Source: Anaerolineaceae bacterium
GTDB taxonomy: Bacteria; Chloroflexota; Anaerolineae; 4572-78
DNA: 6,876 bases
Direction of reading: 5' to 3'
Assembly: GCA_024762375.1 (NCBI GenBank)
Contig: JANTHQ010000095.1
Coordinates: 1 to 6,876, forward strand
The notes below the pieces were generated by a model, which was not told the DNA's origin, made no database searches, and was given only the letters and a program-made list of their open reading frames with translations. The position numbers and the translations under genes are program-made. This document shows, one piece after another, positions 6,260 through 6,876 of this stretch (within the stretch, counting starts at the first letter, position 1; each line of letters opens with the position of its first letter).

Positions 6260-6876
6260 CCGGTACCGCTTTGCTGATGGATCACGATGGCGGGGTTGAT
6301 GACCTGCTGTCGCTGATGCTGGTGCTGACCATGCCGCACATCAATTTGCGCGGTGTGTGCATCACCCCCGCCGATTGTTATTTGGACTGGGCGGCAGAAG
6401 CAACCGCCAAAATATGCGGTATTTTCGGGCGAAGCGAAATTCCCATTGCCGTCGGCGACTTGCACGGCATCAATGCCTTTCCCGCCGAATGGCGTGCCCA
6501 ACCGCGTATCATCAATGCCCTGCCGGAAATGCTGGCCCGCCCGCTTGAGTCTGTGCCGCTGTCGCCATTGCCGGCGCGGGCATTTCTCGCCGAACAACTC
6601 GCGGCGGCTGCCGAACCGGTCACAATTTTGATGACCGGCCCCGCATCAAACTTGGCTGCCGCGCTCGAAGCGCACCCCGACCTGCGGCAAAACATCGCCG
6701 AGGTGGTGTGGATGGCAGGCGCGCTCGATGTGCCGGGCAATGTGCGCACCTTTGCTCACGATGGCAGCGCAGAATGGAATGTGTTTTGGGACCCTGTCGC
6801 GGCACGCAAATTGATTGAAATGCGATTGCCGCTGACGATTTTCCCGCTGGATGCCACCAATCATGTGCCGGTCACA
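6256..6876 (+). CDS. Inosine-uridine-type nucleoside hydrolase, N-terminal 207 codons, runs off the right edge
   Basis: This enzyme would hydrolyse the N-glycosidic bond of ribonucleosides to ribose and free base in the cytoplasm. The frame is open from the ATG at 6256 to the end. The calcium-binding Asp cluster is DHDGGVDD (D9, D11, D15, D16), a variant of the classic DxDPGxDD. Other family marks are ILMTGPASNLAAAL (124-137), MAGALDVPGN (153-162), the substrate-site segment AEWNVFWDPVAA (172-183, N175, D179) and PLDATNHVP (197-205). The C-terminal part with the later catalytic His and Asp is missing, so activity cannot be judged fully. Its start codon overlaps the stop of the NupO-like ATPase gene (ATGA), implying translational coupling: import and cleavage of nucleosides in one unit. 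Base preference (purine, pyrimidine or broad) cannot be told. Confidence 0.9.
   Translation, partial: MTGTALLMDHDGGVDDLLSLMLVLTMPHINLRGVCITPADCYLDWAAEATAKICGIFGRSEIPIAVGDLHGINAFPAEWRAQPRIINALPEMLARPLESVPLSPLPARAFLAEQLAAAAEPVTILMTGPASNLAAALEAHPDLRQNIAEVVWMAGALDVPGNVRTFAHDGSAEWNVFWDPVAARKLIEMRLPLTIFPLDATNHVPVT

Noticed and set aside
5794..6597. 267-codon minus-strand open frame across the ATPase and hydrolase genes
   Set aside because: It is a shadow of two well-supported plus-strand genes; its composition is low-complexity (Ser/Thr/Gln/His-rich) and it has no recognisable domain.
1..6876. tRNA, rRNA or phage/defence genes
   Set aside because: No cloverleaf, rRNA segment, integrase, nuclease or toxin-antitoxin pattern was seen on either strand; every gene of good quality is ABC transport or nucleoside metabolism.

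Overview
The window is bacterial chromosomal DNA of moderate GC content, apart from an AT-rich intergenic stretch at about 280-365. It is dominated by ABC import genes. Three traits suggest a Chloroflexota (Anaerolineae-like) bacterium: a LysM-fused binding protein with no lipobox, an Ig-like domain inside a permease, and a C/G-rich palindromic intergenic element. That assignment is an inference from style; there is no rRNA or marker gene here.

Layout. Positions 1-219 (minus strand) hold the 5' end of an ABC-2-type ATPase gene that leaves the window. A divergent, AT-rich intergenic region (220-475) carries a candidate promoter for each direction and a structured 5' leader for the plus-strand gene. 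Positions 476-1726 encode a secreted PhnD-family substrate-binding protein with an N-terminal LysM domain. A strong intrinsic terminator follows (1769-1806), then a new candidate promoter (1837-1864) and a long GC-rich palindrome (1892-1920). From 2057 to the window end runs one tightly packed plus-strand operon: a PhnC-like ATPase (2057-2806), a greatly enlarged PhnE-like permease (2840-4669), a double-NBD ATPase of the NupO/YufO nucleoside-transporter type (4703-6259), and the N-terminal 207 codons of an inosine-uridine-type nucleoside hydrolase (6256 to the edge, still open). The two inter-gene gaps are both 33 nt, and the last pair overlaps by 4 nt.

How it fits together. The PhnD, PhnC and PhnE homologues form a complete importer of the phosphonate/phosphite class. 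The second ATPase needs two permeases and normally a BMP-family binding protein, none of which is in the window; they are expected downstream. Nucleoside uptake followed by cytoplasmic cleavage to ribose and base is the likely role of the last two genes. No C-P lyase, phosphonatase or phosphite dehydrogenase gene is visible, so the real substrate of the Phn-type importer is open. A link to nucleosides or to phosphorylated nucleoside-like compounds is possible but unproven.

The most unusual points are the permease, which has about 160 extracytoplasmic residues (including an Ig-like domain) after TM1 plus an extra block of six predicted membrane helices inside the transport domain, and the binding protein, which seems to be tethered to peptidoglycan by LysM instead of by a lipid anchor.
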